The translations under genes were made by a program, and so were the position numbers. Shown here piece after piece: positions 1 to 10,234 of a stretch of DNA of 64,000 bases. A model generated the notes under the pieces. The model saw only the letters and a list, made by a program, of their open reading frames with translations. It did not search any database and had not been told where the DNA came from. The stretch covers positions 558,001-622,000 of the forward strand of contig NZ_CP046046.1 in the NCBI RefSeq assembly GCF_009676705.1. The letters are read 5' to 3'. Positions within the stretch are counted from its first letter, which is position 1. Each line of letters opens with the position of its first letter. The DNA comes from Spiribacter sp. 2438. GTDB taxonomy: Bacteria; Pseudomonadota; Gammaproteobacteria; Nitrococcales; Nitrococcaceae.

Positions 1-73
1 CGGTAGTTCAGCTGGTTAGAATGCCGGCCTGTCACGCCGGAGGTCGCGGGTTCAAGTCCCGTCCGCTCCGCCA
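1..73 (+). tRNA. tRNA-Asp (anticodon GTC), 5' end cut by window edge
   Basis: The D-arm, an anticodon stem-loop with GTC, the T-arm (GGTTCAAGTCCC) and a CCA-terminated acceptor end are visible. The 3' acceptor strand CCGCTCC has only part of its partner because about the first four bases lie before the window. The CCA is genomically encoded at 71-73. Confidence 0.93.
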
Positions 74-91
74 CTAGCTTTAGTTTTCAGG

Positions 92-116
92 AAGGCGCCA
101 CGGGCGCCTTTTTTTT
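92..116 (+). terminator. Rho-independent terminator after tRNA-Asp
   Basis: A perfect 8-bp stem (AAGGCGCC / GGCGCCTT) with a 3-base loop runs straight into a tract of eight T. It sits between the tRNA and ppiD, so it should end the tRNA transcript. ppiD then needs its own promoter or read-through. Confidence 0.88.
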
Positions 117-130
117 ACGGTGCGCCAAAC

Positions 131-2044
131 ATGCTGCTAGCCATTCGGGACCGCGTTCGCGGTTGGGTTGCCTATCTGGTGGTCGGGCTTCTGGCCGTCC
201 CCTTTGCGCTTTTCGGTCTTTATAACTACCTGGGCGACGGCACCGGAGACCGGGTCGTGGCAACGGTGGAAGGGGAGGAAATCACCCGGGGCACTCTGGA
301 TGAGCGCTACCGAAGCCGGCAGGCGGAACTCCGGCGAATGCTGGGTGATCAGTTCGACCTCACCGCCATCGATGGTCCGCAGCTGCGGCGCCAGGTGCTT
401 AACGAGCTCATCGACCGTGAGCTGCTGCTCAACTATGCCCGTGACGAGCAGTTGCAGGTGAGCGACGCAGACATAGCCCGCTACATTCGCCAGCAGGAGT
501 TCTTCCAGGCCGACGGCGAGTTTTCGGTGGAGCGCTATCGCGCCTTGCTGGCCCGCAATAATCTGACGCCGGAGCGCTATGAGGCACAGGTCCGCCAGGA
601 TCTGGCCACGCAGCTGGTGCAGGGCGCCCTGGAAGGAACCGTCTTCGCCAGTGACCGCGAGCTGGATCGGTTGCTGGCCCTCCAGGATCAGCGCCGTGAG
701 ATCGCCTGGACGCAGCTCCCGGCAACCGCGTTTGCCGATGAAGTGCCGCTTGATCAGGCCAGCATCGAAAACTGGTTTTCGGAGAATAGTGAGCCGTTCC
801 GTCAGCAGGCCCGGGTGCGCGTGGAGTACGTCCGGCTGGATGCCAAGGCACTGGCGGCGGACATTGATGTCAGCGATGAGGCCGTAAGAGCGCTCCACGA
901 GGAGCGGATGCAGACTGGCGCCGATGACGGCGAGCGCTCGCTCCGTCACATCCTGGTGCAGGTGGCACCCGACGCTGACGATGTCGAGGTTGAACAGGCG
1001 CAGCAGGCAATCGCGGCGGCGCGAACCCGCATCGAAGAAGGCGAGGGCTTTGCCGAAGTGGCCGCAGAGGTTTCCGATGATCCCGGCTCGGCGCGCCAGG
1101 GCGGTGACCTGGGTGCCGTCAGCCGGGGCGATCTGGTGACGCCTTTCGCCGACGCGGCCTGGGATCTGGCGCCGGGGGAGCTGAGTGACCCGGTTCGCAC
1201 CGAGTTCGGCTGGCATCTTATTGAGGTGACCGAGGCGCCCGAGACCGCGGAGGTGGCGTTTGAAGAGGTCGCCGATGAGTTGCGCCGGGAGATTGCCGAG
1301 GAACGGGCTCGGCAGCGGGTGTTCGAGCGGGGTAATGAACTGGAGTTGGTGGCCTTTGAGAATCCGGACTCCCTGGAACCCGCCGCCCGTGCGGTGGGAC
1401 TGGAGGTCCGGGAAAGCGACTGGATTCCGCGCAGCGGCCGGGAGAGCGGTATTGGCAGTGAGTCCGCGGTGCTGTCCGCCGCCTTTAGCGAGGCCCTGCT
1501 CGAGCGTCGGGAAAACAGTGACCTCATCGAACTCGATGAAGATGCCTATGTGGTGCTACGGGTGGCGGACCATGAGCCCGCGCGCATCCCTGACTTTGCC
1601 GAAGTCGAGGATCAGGTGACGGAGGTTTATCGCGAGGAACGGGCCCTGGAGCTGGCGGAAGAAGCGGGGCGCTCGTTCATGGAGGGCCGGCAACCGTCCG
1701 AGGCCCTGGAGGCAGCCGCGGCGGTCGACGGCGCGGAGCAGCACCCGCCTCGTTGGGCAGGGCGAGATGACGCCGAGATCCCCCGCAGCGTGAGGCAGGC
1801 GGCCTTCCGGCTCTATCTGGCGGAGGGCGAGCCGGCGGTGGCCGGGCTGGCGTCACTGGGCGATGGCTATGCCATCGTCGCGGTCAGCGGGGTTGAAGAC
1901 GGTGACCCCGACGCCGTTGATGCGGCGGAGCGCGAGCAGCTTCGCAACAGCCTCAACCGGGTGGATGGAGACGTGGCCATTGATGCGCTCATCCACGAGC
2001 TGCGCCAGCGCTCCAGTGTCCGGGTTTACGAGGAGCGCCTGTAA
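131..2044 (+). CDS. ppiD: Periplasmic folding chaperone / peptidyl-prolyl isomerase PpiD
   Basis: PpiD is an inner-membrane-anchored chaperone that meets proteins emerging from the Sec translocon. The 637-residue product matches the usual family length. It has an N-terminal membrane anchor at about residues 12-32, a SurA-N-like chaperone region following it, and a single parvulin domain at about 270-368. That domain starts with the typical SLRHILVQ strand and ends FGWHLIEV. The C-terminal third is acidic and helical. The ATG at 131 was chosen because it directly precedes the membrane anchor; no strong Shine-Dalgarno sequence is visible. The parvulin domain of PpiD is often catalytically weak, so a chaperone role is the safer statement. 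Confidence 0.93.
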   Translation: MLLAIRDRVRGWVAYLVVGLLAVPFALFGLYNYLGDGTGDRVVATVEGEEITRGTLDERYRSRQAELRRMLGDQFDLTAIDGPQLRRQVLNELIDRELLLNYARDEQLQVSDADIARYIRQQEFFQADGEFSVERYRALLARNNLTPERYEAQVRQDLATQLVQGALEGTVFASDRELDRLLALQDQRREIAWTQLPATAFADEVPLDQASIENWFSENSEPFRQQARVRVEYVRLDAKALAADIDVSDEAVRALHEERMQTGADDGERSLRHILVQVAPDADDVEVEQAQQAIAAARTRIEEGEGFAEVAAEVSDDPGSARQGGDLGAVSRGDLVTPFADAAWDLAPGELSDPVRTEFGWHLIEVTEAPETAEVAFEEVADELRREIAEERARQRVFERGNELELVAFENPDSLEPAARAVGLEVRESDWIPRSGRESGIGSESAVLSAAFSEALLERRENSDLIELDEDAYVVLRVADHEPARIPDFAEVEDQVTEVYREERALELAEEAGRSFMEGRQPSEALEAAAAVDGAEQHPPRWAGRDDAEIPRSVRQAAFRLYLAEGEPAVAGLASLGDGYAIVAVSGVEDGDPDAVDAAEREQLRNSLNRVDGDVAIDALIHELRQRSSVRVYEERL

Positions 2045-2058
2045 CGGATCAGGCGCTC
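2033..2058. terminator. Possible bidirectional terminator between ppiD and fabI
   Basis: A 9-bp inverted repeat (GAGCGCCTG ... CAGGCGCTC, 8-base loop) spans the ppiD stop codon, between two convergent genes. No convincing T tract follows on either strand, so this is a stem-loop in the right place rather than a textbook terminator. Confidence 0.4.
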
Positions 2059-2073
2059 TTCGGGGTCGCTGAA

Positions 2074-2871
2074 TCAGCCCTCGCCGAGGGCATTCCCGGA
2101 CAGGGCCACCGCATGAAAGCCGGCGTCCACATGGACGACTTCGCCGGTGATGCCGGATGCCAGGTCCGAGCACAGAAAGGCACTGGCGTTGCCCACTTCC
2201 TCAATGCCGACATTGCGGCGCAGCGGGGCCGCGGCCGCGTTGTAATCCAGCATCTTTCGAAAATCTCCGATGCCCGATGCCGCCAGCGTCCGGATGGGCC
2301 CGGCGGAAACGGCATTGACGCGGATGCCCTCCGATCCCAGATCGTGGGCCATGTAGCGCACCGCCGCCTCGAGACTGGCCTTGGCGGGTCCCATGACGTT
2401 GTAGTTGGGCAGTGCCCGCTCGCCCCCCAGGTAGGTGAGCGTCAGCAGGCTGCCGTTGCGATCTTTCATCAGGGGACGGGCGGCCTTGGCCAGTGCCACG
2501 AAGCTGTAGGCGCTGATGTCGTGGGCCATGGCGTAGCCACCGCGGGTGGTGTTGTCCACAAAGGAGCCCTCGAGCTCTTCGCGAGGCGCGAACCCTACCG
2601 CATGCACCACAATATCGAGATGGCCCCAGACGTTTTCCAGCTCGTGGAAGACTGCCGCCATCTGCTCGTCATCGGTGACGTCCAGCGGCAGCACCGGTCC
2701 ACCCCCACAGGCGGCCGAACACTGCTCGACCCGTCCCTTGAGCTTTTCGGTTTGATAGGTGAGCGCGATTTCAGCGCCTTCCCGATGCATGGCTTCTGCC
2801 ACGCCCCAGGCAATGGACCGATTGCTCGCCACGCCAACGATGAGTGCCTTGCGGCCGGAAAGAAAACCCAT
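2074..2871 (-). CDS. fabI: Enoyl-[acyl-carrier-protein] reductase (NADH), FabI
   Basis: FabI catalyses the last reduction of each fatty acid elongation cycle (trans-2-enoyl-ACP to acyl-ACP). The 265-residue product is a short-chain dehydrogenase-like fold. It has the FabI-type N-terminal dinucleotide-binding segment ([13 protein letters not shown]) and the catalytic Tyr147, Tyr157 and Lys164 in the Y-x6-Y-x6-K pattern of classical FabI. This is the triclosan/isoniazid target family rather than FabV, FabK or FabL. An AAAGGGG ribosome-binding site lies just upstream of the ATG. The gene is convergent with ppiD and divergent from the peptide importer operon. Confidence 0.95.
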   Translation of the reverse strand: MGFLSGRKALIVGVASNRSIAWGVAEAMHREGAEIALTYQTEKLKGRVEQCSAACGGGPVLPLDVTDDEQMAAVFHELENVWGHLDIVVHAVGFAPREELEGSFVDNTTRGGYAMAHDISAYSFVALAKAARPLMKDRNGSLLTLTYLGGERALPNYNVMGPAKASLEAAVRYMAHDLGSEGIRVNAVSAGPIRTLAASGIGDFRKMLDYNAAAAPLRRNVGIEEVGNASAFLCSDLASGITGEVVHVDAGFHAVALSGNALGEG

Positions 2872-2971
2872 GCGAACCCCTTTGCCCCCGAGAAAATCCC
2901 GGTTACGTTACTGAAAAGCGTCGATGCGGCCAACCGCATGACGCCTCGTGTCTTCCACTAGGGTAGCGAAA

Positions 2972-4786
2972 ATGTTTGCACGCCGGGTTATCAGTTTTGG
3001 CCTTGCTCTTGTCCTCTCCATGGCGGTCTCCACCGTGTCGGCGGGCGACCATGCGCTGGCGCTGCATGGCGAGCCCAAATACGGCCCGGATTTCGAGCAC
3101 TTTGACTACGTCAACCCCGACGCACCCAAGGGCGGGCAGATCCGTCTGGCCAACGTGGCGGCGTCCACGTTTGACACCCTCAACCCGTTCATTCTGCGGG
3201 GCACACCGGCCCAGGGTCTCGGCCTGGTCTTTGACACCCTGACCGAGCGGTCTTTGGATGAGGCCTTCACCGAATATGGCCTGATTGCCGAAACCATTGA
3301 TGTGGCGGCAGATAACAGTCATGTGCGATTTCTGCTCCGGGAAGAAGCCCGTTTTCATGACGGCGTGCCGGTGACTGCCAGCGACGTCGCCTGGACCTTT
3401 CGCACCCTCCGTGAGGACGGTCATCCGCGATATCGCCCCTACTACCGGGATGTGGACCGGGTGGAGGTGGTCGATGACCACGAGGTGATTTTCCACTTCA
3501 GCACCACTCAAAATGCCGAGCTGCCCATGATCCTCGGCCAGCTGCCGGTCCTGCCGGAGCACTACTGGGCCGAGCGCGAATTCGGCCGCACCACTCTGGA
3601 GCCGCCGCTGGGCAGTGGCCCCTATCGCGTCGCGGAGGTGGATCAGGGCCGGCGCATCGTCTACCAGCGAGTCGAGGATTATTGGGCGGCGGATCTCCCC
3701 ACGCAGCGTGGCCGCCACAACTTTGACCGCATGCTCTACGACTATTACCGGGATGGCACCGTGGCGGTTCAGGCCATCCAGGCCGGGGAATATCATCTCC
3801 GCCAGGAGAACGTGGCCCGTAACTGGGCCACGGCTTACGACAACAGCGCCGTGCGGGATGGTCTGCTGCGACTTGAGGAAATTCCTCACAGCCAGCCCGC
3901 CGGCATGCAGGGATTTTTCATCAATACCCGCCGCTCCATGTTCTCGGATCCCCGGGTACGGGAAGCGCTTGCCTACGCGTTCGACTTCCAGTGGACCAAT
4001 GAAAACCTCTTCTACGGGGCTTATGAGCGCACCCGGAGCTACTTCGAGAACTCCGAGCTGGCGGCTACCGGGCTGCCTTCCGAAGCGGAGCTGGAAATTC
4101 TCGAGCCGTTTCGCGACCAGTTGCCGGAACGGGTTTTCACCGAAGCTTATGAGCCCCCCAGCACCGAGGGCCGAGGGATGCGGGGAAACCTTCGTCAGGC
4201 CTTCGCGCTACTGGATGAAGCCGGCTGGTCAGTGGTGGACGGTGATTTGACCCACACCGAAAGCGGCGAGGTCATGGACTTCGAGATCCTGCTGGTGAGT
4301 CCTTCCTTCGAGCGGGTGGTTCTGCCGATGCAGCGCAATCTGGAGCGGCTTGGGGCCAATGTCAGCGTACGGACCGTTGATCCAACCCAGTATCAGAATC
4401 GGCTGGATCGTTTTGATTTCGATATCACGGTCCATGTGGCGCCGCAGTCGCTGTCGCCGGGCAACGAGCAACGCGACTTCTGGAGCTGTGAGTCCGCCGA
4501 GATCAGCGGTAGCCGCAACATTGCCGGGGTCTGCGATCCGGTGATTGATGAGCTGGTTGAACGGATTGTCGATGCGCCGGACCGGGAATCCCTGATCCAC
4601 CGGACCCGGGCGCTGGACCGGGTGCTGCAGTGGAATTTCTACGCCATCCCCAACTGGTACATTGATCGCTTCCGGATCGTGTATTGGGACCGTTTCGGGC
4701 GTCCCGGCGACAATCCGCCCTATGGATTCGCTCTGGATACCTGGTGGGTGGATCCCGACAAGGCCCAGCGCGTCGATGGGCGTTAA
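2972..4786 (+). CDS. yejA: Extracellular solute-binding protein of a peptide ABC importer (YejA-like)
   Basis: This is a family 5 solute-binding protein of 604 residues that captures peptides in the periplasm for the following permeases. It has a clear signal peptide (about residues 1-24, ending VSTVSA) and the typical family 5 opening, including DYVNPDAPKGG. Length and sequence fit the YejA subgroup, which in E. coli takes up microcin C and other peptides; the substrate here is unknown. I chose the ATG at 2972, which puts the charged residues ARR directly before the hydrophobic core and has AGGG upstream. A GTG at 2948 would add eight residues. It is first in a four-gene operon with two permeases and a double ATPase. 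Confidence 0.9.
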   Translation: MFARRVISFGLALVLSMAVSTVSAGDHALALHGEPKYGPDFEHFDYVNPDAPKGGQIRLANVAASTFDTLNPFILRGTPAQGLGLVFDTLTERSLDEAFTEYGLIAETIDVAADNSHVRFLLREEARFHDGVPVTASDVAWTFRTLREDGHPRYRPYYRDVDRVEVVDDHEVIFHFSTTQNAELPMILGQLPVLPEHYWAEREFGRTTLEPPLGSGPYRVAEVDQGRRIVYQRVEDYWAADLPTQRGRHNFDRMLYDYYRDGTVAVQAIQAGEYHLRQENVARNWATAYDNSAVRDGLLRLEEIPHSQPAGMQGFFINTRRSMFSDPRVREALAYAFDFQWTNENLFYGAYERTRSYFENSELAATGLPSEAELEILEPFRDQLPERVFTEAYEPPSTEGRGMRGNLRQAFALLDEAGWSVVDGDLTHTESGEVMDFEILLVSPSFERVVLPMQRNLERLGANVSVRTVDPTQYQNRLDRFDFDITVHVAPQSLSPGNEQRDFWSCESAEISGSRNIAGVCDPVIDELVERIVDAPDRESLIHRTRALDRVLQWNFYAIPNWYIDRFRIVYWDRFGRPGDNPPYGFALDTWWVDPDKAQRVDGR

Positions 4787-4811
4787 CTGACAACCCGGAG
4801 TCTCGGAGCCC

Positions 4812-5882
4812 TTGTACGCATATATCGGGCGTCGCCTGCTGCTAATGATCCCGACCCTGCTCGGGGTTCTGCTGATTAACTTTGTGGTGGTTCAGTTCGC
4901 GCCGGGCGGTCCGGTGGAGCAGGTGGCCGCCCAGGTTCAGGGCACGGCAGATTTCTCCACCGCCCGGTTTTCGGGGGTCGCGGCGGACGAGGTGGCCAGC
5001 GAGAGCCGCGGTGCCCGGGGACTGGACCCGGAGTTCATTGCCGAGCTGGAAGCACAGTTCGGCTTTGACCGTCCGGCCCATGAGCGATTTCTGCTCATGG
5101 TGGGCAACTACGTCCGGTTCGACTTCGGTGAGAGCTTCTATCGGGATCAGACCGTGGGCGAGCTGATTGTCGAAAAATTGCCGGTGTCCATTTCCCTGGG
5201 GCTATGGACGCTCCTGTTCACTTATCTCATCTCGATCCCGCTGGGCATTCGCAAGGCCGTGCGCGACGGCTCGGCGTTCGATGTCTGGAGCAGTGCCGTG
5301 GTGATTGTCGGCTATGCCATTCCCGGCTTTCTGTTCGCGATCCTGCTTATCGTGGTGTTTGCCGGGGGCAGTTACCTGGACTGGTTTCCGCTGAGGGGGC
5401 TGGTCTCCGAGGACTGGCATGAGCTCTCCTGGCCCATGCGCATCCTCGATTACTTCTGGCATCTGGTGCTGCCCGTGCTGGCGATGGTGATCGGTGGCTT
5501 TGCCGGCCTGACCATGCTCACCAAGAATTCATTCCTCGAGGAAATCAACAAGCACTACGTTATGACCGCGCGAGCAAAGGGGGTCACCGAGCGGCGGGTG
5601 CTTTACGGCCACGTGTTTCGGAATGCCATGTTGATTGTCATTGCCGGATTTCCCGCGGCTTTTGTGGGGGTGCTGTTCACCGGGGCGCTGCTGATCGAAG
5701 TGATCTTTTCGCTGGACGGGCTGGGGCTACTGGGCTTCCAGTCGGTGGTCAACCGTGATTATCCGGTGGTTTTTGGCACGCTTTTCATCTTCACGCTGAT
5801 TGGTCTGGTGCTGAATCTGCTGGGCGACATCATGTATGTCCTCGTGGATCCACGCATCGATTTCGAAGCCAGGCAGGGCTGA
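4812..5882 (+). CDS. yejB: Peptide ABC transporter permease (YejB-like)
   Basis: Inner-membrane permease of the DppB/OppB class, 356 residues. It has an N-terminal helix ([19 protein letters not shown]), a periplasmic insertion at about 35-100 as in YejB, and the EAA-type cytoplasmic loop ([23 protein letters not shown] is its extent) that docks on the ATPase. The start is TTG at 4812 with CGGAG upstream; no in-frame ATG fits as well. It forms a heterodimeric channel with the next gene product. Confidence 0.92.
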   Translation: MYAYIGRRLLLMIPTLLGVLLINFVVVQFAPGGPVEQVAAQVQGTADFSTARFSGVAADEVASESRGARGLDPEFIAELEAQFGFDRPAHERFLLMVGNYVRFDFGESFYRDQTVGELIVEKLPVSISLGLWTLLFTYLISIPLGIRKAVRDGSAFDVWSSAVVIVGYAIPGFLFAILLIVVFAGGSYLDWFPLRGLVSEDWHELSWPMRILDYFWHLVLPVLAMVIGGFAGLTMLTKNSFLEEINKHYVMTARAKGVTERRVLYGHVFRNAMLIVIAGFPAAFVGVLFTGALLIEVIFSLDGLGLLGFQSVVNRDYPVVFGTLFIFTLIGLVLNLLGDIMYVLVDPRIDFEARQG

Positions 5883-5886
5883 GCCG

Positions 5887-6930
5887 GTGGCCATTCAGCT
5901 CAACCCCATCAACCAGCGTCGCTGGGCCCAGTTCCGGGCCAACCGGCGGGGCTGGTGGTCACTGTGGATTTTCCTGGTGCTGTTCATTCTGTCGCTGTTT
6001 GCCGAGTTTCTGGCCAACGAGCGGCCACTGCTGGTTCATTACGACGGTGGCTGGTACGTGCCGGTGCTGGTCAGCTACCCCGAAACCATCTTCGGCGGAG
6101 ACTTCCCCACGGAAGCAGAGTATCGGGATCCCTATGTGGCCGAGTTGATCAACGCGGACGGCTGGATGCTGTGGCCGCCGCTTCGGTACCACTATCGGAC
6201 CATCAATTTCGAGAGCGAAGCCGCGGCGCCCGCGCCGCCCTCCGCGGAAAACTGGCTGGGTACCGACGATCAGGGCCGTGACGTGCTGGCGCGACTGATC
6301 TACGGCTTCCGGATTTCCGTGCTTTTCGGTCTCGCCCTCACCATCGGCAGTTCCCTGATCGGCGTGGCCGTCGGTGCGGTGCAGGGGTACTTCGGCGGTC
6401 GTACGGATCTCTTCGGGCAGCGCTTCATCGAGATTTGGGCCGGACTGCCAGTGCTCTATCTGCTGATCATCATGGCGGGCTTCGTGCAGCCGAGTTTCTG
6501 GTGGCTGCTGGGGATCATGCTGCTGTTCAGCTGGACCCAGCTGGTGGGCGTGGTCCGGGCAGAATTCCTGCGGGTCCGCAACTTCGACTACGTGAAAGCC
6601 GCCAAAGCCCTGGGGGTAACTGATAGCGTCATCATGGTCCGCCATGCCCTGCCCAACGCCATGGTGGCCACGGTGACGTTCATGCCGTTCATTCTTACCG
6701 GCTCCATCACCACGTTGACTTCACTGGATTTTCTGGGCTTCGGGCTGCCGCCGGGATCCCCGTCGCTGGGGGAGCTTCTCGCCCAGGGCAAAGCCAACCT
6801 GCAGGCCCCCTGGCTGGGCCTGACCGCGTTTTTCAGCCTGTCCATCATGCTGTCGTTGCTGGTGTTCATCGGTGAGGCGGCGCGGGATGCTTTCGACCCC
6901 CGCAAGACGCTGGGAGGGCACGGCGGGTGA
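5887..6930 (+). CDS. yejE: Peptide ABC transporter permease (YejE-like)
   Basis: Second inner-membrane permease (347 residues) of the importer. It has the YejE-type layout: one helix near the N-terminus (WSLWIFLVLFILSLFAEFL), a long periplasmic segment, then a C-terminal permease domain. The motif WLGTDDQGRDVLARLIYGFR is typical of the DppC/OppC class, and an EAA loop lies around DYVKAAKALGVTD. The start is GTG at 5887, four bases after the yejB stop. Starts further upstream would overlap yejB without a matching N-terminus. Confidence 0.92.
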   Translation: MAIQLNPINQRRWAQFRANRRGWWSLWIFLVLFILSLFAEFLANERPLLVHYDGGWYVPVLVSYPETIFGGDFPTEAEYRDPYVAELINADGWMLWPPLRYHYRTINFESEAAAPAPPSAENWLGTDDQGRDVLARLIYGFRISVLFGLALTIGSSLIGVAVGAVQGYFGGRTDLFGQRFIEIWAGLPVLYLLIIMAGFVQPSFWWLLGIMLLFSWTQLVGVVRAEFLRVRNFDYVKAAKALGVTDSVIMVRHALPNAMVATVTFMPFILTGSITTLTSLDFLGFGLPPGSPSLGELLAQGKANLQAPWLGLTAFFSLSIMLSLLVFIGEAARDAFDPRKTLGGHGG

Positions 6931-8513
6931 GTCAGTTGCTGTCCATTCAGGAACTGTCCGTCTGTTTCGGGCATGGCGAGGGGCGGGTCACCGCGGTGCG
7001 CCAGGTGAGCCTGGGACTGAATGCCGGTGAAACCCTGGCGCTGGTGGGGGAAAGCGGTTCCGGGAAATCGGTGACGGCGCTGTCGATTCCGCAGCTGCTG
7101 CCATACCCCTATGCCGCTCACCCCACCGGCCGTATACATCTGGACGGGGAGTCCCTGCTGGATGCCTCTCGGGCACGCATGCAGGTGGTCCGGGGCGGTG
7201 AGCTGGGAATGATTTTTCAGGAGCCCATGACCTCACTGAATCCGCTGCACACTATTGAAAAGCAGATTGGCGAAACCCTGCGGATTCATCAGCGGCTCAG
7301 TCCGGCCATCGCCCGGGACCGGATCGTCGAGCTGCTGGAGATGGTGCGGCTGCCGGAGGCGGCCAGTCGTCTGGGGGCTTTCCCCCATCAGCTCTCCGGG
7401 GGGCAGCGTCAGCGGGTGATGATCGCCATGGCCATCGCCAACAGTCCCCGTCTGCTGATCGCCGATGAGCCCACCACGGCGCTGGACGTCACCATTCAGG
7501 CCGAGATCCTGGATCTGCTGGCGGACCTGCAGCGCCGCCTTGGCATGGCGATGCTGTTTATCAGTCATGACCTGGGCGTGGTTCGACGGATCGCCGATCG
7601 GGTGGCGGTGATGAAGCAGGGAGAAATTGTCGAGCAGGGCTCCATCGACACGGTTTTCAACCACCCGACGGATCCCTATACCCGGCTGCTGCTGGATGCC
7701 GAGCCCGAGGGCCGGCCGGCCGCGGTGCCCGCCGGTGAGCCGGTCCTGGAGACCCGGGATCTGCAGGTGTGGTTTCCCCGTCGCGGCGGACTGCTCAAGC
7801 GGGTGGTGGGGCACCTCAAAGCCGTGGATGGCATTGATTTGTCCGTGCGCCCGGGAGAGACCCTGGGCGTGGTCGGGGAGAGCGGCTCCGGCAAAACCAC
7901 CCTCGGCATGGCCTTGCTGCGACTGCAGGATGGCCGGGGTGCCATCGAGTATCAGGGGCAGGACATCACCCGCTACTCCAACCGTCAGTTACGTCCGCTG
8001 AGACGGGAGCTGCAGGTGGTGTTTCAGGATCCCTTCGGCAGCCTGAGCCCGCGCATGTCGGTGGGGCAGATCATCGGCGAAGGGCTGGAAGTCCATGGCA
8101 TCGGCGAGGGCCGCGAAGGCCGGGAGGCACTGGCCCGGGACGCCCTCGCCGAAGTGGGACTGGACCCGGCACTGGCGTCGCGGTTTCCCCACGAACTCTC
8201 CGGGGGGCAGCGTCAGCGGGTGGCGGTGGCCCGTGCCGTGGTCCTGAAGCCGCGTCTGATTGTTCTGGATGAGCCCACTTCCGCCCTGGACCGCTCGGTT
8301 CAGGCCCAGTTGGTGTCATTACTGCGCACGCTTCAGGCCCGTCATGGCCTCGCCTACATTTTTATCAGTCATGATCTCAAGGTCGTTCGGGCCATGAGTC
8401 ATCGCATGGTGGTGATGCAGGCCGGCCGGATTGTGGAGGCCGGCGACGCCGAGGCGATTTTCGAGAGTCCGGCCGACCCCTATACCCAGCGCTTACTGGC
8501 GGCGGCGCTCTAG
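6927..8513 (+). CDS. yejF: Duplicated ABC ATPase of peptide importer (YejF-like)
   Basis: A 528-residue fusion of two nucleotide-binding domains that powers the importer. Domain 1 has Walker A GESGSGKS, signature [12 protein letters not shown] and Walker B LLIADEP. Domain 2 has Walker A GESGSGKT, signature [12 protein letters not shown] and Walker B LIVLDEP. Each ends with an Opp/Dpp-type C-terminal tail (DPYTRLLL and DPYTQRLL). The GTG start overlaps the yejE stop by four bases, so the two are probably translationally coupled. The two signature motifs are encoded by an identical 27-bp stretch, listed separately. Confidence 0.94.
   Translation: MSQLLSIQELSVCFGHGEGRVTAVRQVSLGLNAGETLALVGESGSGKSVTALSIPQLLPYPYAAHPTGRIHLDGESLLDASRARMQVVRGGELGMIFQEPMTSLNPLHTIEKQIGETLRIHQRLSPAIARDRIVELLEMVRLPEAASRLGAFPHQLSGGQRQRVMIAMAIANSPRLLIADEPTTALDVTIQAEILDLLADLQRRLGMAMLFISHDLGVVRRIADRVAVMKQGEIVEQGSIDTVFNHPTDPYTRLLLDAEPEGRPAAVPAGEPVLETRDLQVWFPRRGGLLKRVVGHLKAVDGIDLSVRPGETLGVVGESGSGKTTLGMALLRLQDGRGAIEYQGQDITRYSNRQLRPLRRELQVVFQDPFGSLSPRMSVGQIIGEGLEVHGIGEGREGREALARDALAEVGLDPALASRFPHELSGGQRQRVAVARAVVLKPRLIVLDEPTSALDRSVQAQLVSLLRTLQARHGLAYIFISHDLKVVRAMSHRMVVMQAGRIVEAGDAEAIFESPADPYTQRLLAAAL
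7392..8222 (+). repeat. 27-bp perfect direct repeat inside yejF (7392-7418 and 8196-8222)
   Basis: The same 27 bases encode the LSGGQRQRV signature in both ATPase domains of yejF, 804 bp apart. Protein conservation explains identical amino acids, but identity at every third codon position suggests recent gene conversion or a shared codon preference. Confidence 0.9.
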
Positions 8514-8538
8514 GGGCCCGCGCTGGTATCATCGCGCC

Positions 8539-9975
8539 ATGAATAACCCCGTTATTGCGCTGGTCGGCCGCCCCAACGTCGGCAAATCCACCCTGTTCAA
8601 TCAACTGACCCGTACCCGGGATGCCCTGGTGGCGGATTTTCCAGGCCTGACTCGTGATCGCCAGTACGGCGTCGGGCGGGTCGGCGAGCACCCGTATGTG
8701 TTGATCGATACCGGTGGGCTCGGTGAGCCGGACGACGTCACGTACCATCACATGCAGCGTCAGGCGCTTCGGGCGCTGGACGAGGCCGACGCGATCCTCT
8801 TTCTGGTGGACGCCCGCACCGGGGTCACCCCCGGCGACGAGGCGCTCACGGCGGACCTGCGTCAACGGGGCAAGCGGGTCTGGCTGGTGATGAACAAAGT
8901 GGACGGGGTGGACGCGGATGTGGCGGCCGCCGATTTCCACGGTCTGGGGCTGGACACTCCCTGGCCCATCGCCGCCGTGCATGGTCGTGGCGTGCGGCGG
9001 CTGATTGATGACGTGCTGGAGACGCTGATGCCGGCGGCGGAGCCAGCCGGAACCGACTCGCAGCCAGTGCCTGAGGGGTTTTCAGCGCCCGCCGGCGACG
9101 ATCCGACAACGGCCATCGAGGTCGCCATTGTCGGCCGGCCCAATGTGGGCAAGTCCACGCTGGTGAATCGGCTCATTGGCGAGGAACGGGTGCTGGTGTA
9201 CGACATGCCCGGCACCACCCGGGATGCCATTCGCGTGCCCTTCGAGCGCGACGGCCGTGCCTTTACCCTTATCGATACCGCCGGCGTGCGTCGCCGCAGC
9301 CGGGTTCGGGAGACCGTCGAAAAGTTCAGCGTCGTCAAAACCCTGCAGGCCATCGAAGCGTCGCGGGTGGTCATCATGGTGCTGGATGCTCAGCAGGAAA
9401 TCTCCGAGCAGGACGCGCACCTGATCGGCCATGTCATCGAAGCGGGCCGCGGGCTGGTGCTGGCGGTGAACAAATGGGATGGGCTGGAGCCGGGGGCGCG
9501 GGAGCGGATCCGCCGCGAGCTGGACGTCAAGCTGGGCTTTCTGGATTTCACGCGGCCGCGTTTTATCTCGGCCCTGCACGGCACCGGGGTCGGGCGCCTC
9601 CTCGAGGAAGTGGCTCGTGTGGATGAAGCCGGTCGGCGCGAGCTCGGCACCCCGGAGCTCAACCGGATCCTGGCCGAGGCTACTGAAGCCCATCAGCCGC
9701 CACTGATCCGCGGCCGCCGGATTAAACTGCGCTATGCCCATCAGGGTGGCCGCAACCCACCCACCATTGTCGTCCACGGCAATCAGACCGCCGCGCTGCC
9801 CGGGGCTTATCGCCGCTATCTGGTGAACCGTTTCCGGCGCGAGCTGGGGCTTTGGGGAACCCCCATCCGCCTGGAGTTGCGCACGGGTGAAAACCCCTAT
9901 GCCGGGCGCCGCAACAAACTGACCCCCCGACAGCAGCGCAAGCGCGAGCGCCTCATCCGCCGTCGTCAGCGTTAG
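8539..9975 (+). CDS. der: Ribosome biogenesis GTPase Der (EngA)
   Basis: Der is a double GTPase needed for 50S ribosomal subunit maturation. The 478-residue product has two G domains, each with GRPNVGKST (near residues 8-16 and about 200), DTGG/DTAG switch II motifs and NKVD/NKWD base-recognition motifs. A C-terminal KH-like domain ends in a very basic tail ([15 protein letters not shown]). The ATG at 8539 gives the classical N-terminus. In many gammaproteobacteria der follows bamB; here it lies after the peptide importer, while bamB is about 18 kb away. Confidence 0.96.
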   Translation: MNNPVIALVGRPNVGKSTLFNQLTRTRDALVADFPGLTRDRQYGVGRVGEHPYVLIDTGGLGEPDDVTYHHMQRQALRALDEADAILFLVDARTGVTPGDEALTADLRQRGKRVWLVMNKVDGVDADVAAADFHGLGLDTPWPIAAVHGRGVRRLIDDVLETLMPAAEPAGTDSQPVPEGFSAPAGDDPTTAIEVAIVGRPNVGKSTLVNRLIGEERVLVYDMPGTTRDAIRVPFERDGRAFTLIDTAGVRRRSRVRETVEKFSVVKTLQAIEASRVVIMVLDAQQEISEQDAHLIGHVIEAGRGLVLAVNKWDGLEPGARERIRRELDVKLGFLDFTRPRFISALHGTGVGRLLEEVARVDEAGRRELGTPELNRILAEATEAHQPPLIRGRRIKLRYAHQGGRNPPTIVVHGNQTAALPGAYRRYLVNRFRRELGLWGTPIRLELRTGENPYAGRRNKLTPRQQRKRERLIRRRQR

Positions 9976-9989
9976 CCCAACGGCGTAAT

Positions 9990-10066
9990 TGGCGCCCCGG
10001 GCAGGATTCGAACCTGCGACCTATCGCTTAGGAGGCGATTGCTCTATCCGGCTGAGCTACCGGGGC
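9990..10066 (-). tRNA. tRNA-Arg (anticodon CCT)
   Basis: On the minus strand a 77-nt cloverleaf with acceptor GCCCCGG/CCGGGGC, discriminator G and encoded CCA. The anticodon loop is CTCCTAA, so the anticodon is CCT and reads AGG. It lies 32 bp downstream of tRNA-Ala on the same strand and is probably co-transcribed with it. Confidence 0.95.
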
Positions 10067-10098
10067 AGGGACCGAATCGACGGGCTATTCAGGGAAGG

Positions 10099-10174
<76 letters not shown>

Positions 10175-10188
10175 ATTAACCGAGCGAA

Positions 10189-10218
10189 AGTGTAGCATTG
10201 CGCTCTCGTGTGGTTCCA
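10189..10218 (-). promoter_or_regulatory. Candidate sigma-70 promoter for tRNA-Ala/tRNA-Arg
   Basis: Read on the minus strand: -35-like TGGAAC, an 18-bp spacer, then -10 TACACT, ending 15 bp before the first base of tRNA-Ala. The -10 is good; the -35 is weak (3 of 6). Confidence 0.5.
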
Positions 10219-10234
10219 CACTTGAGAGGATCCC

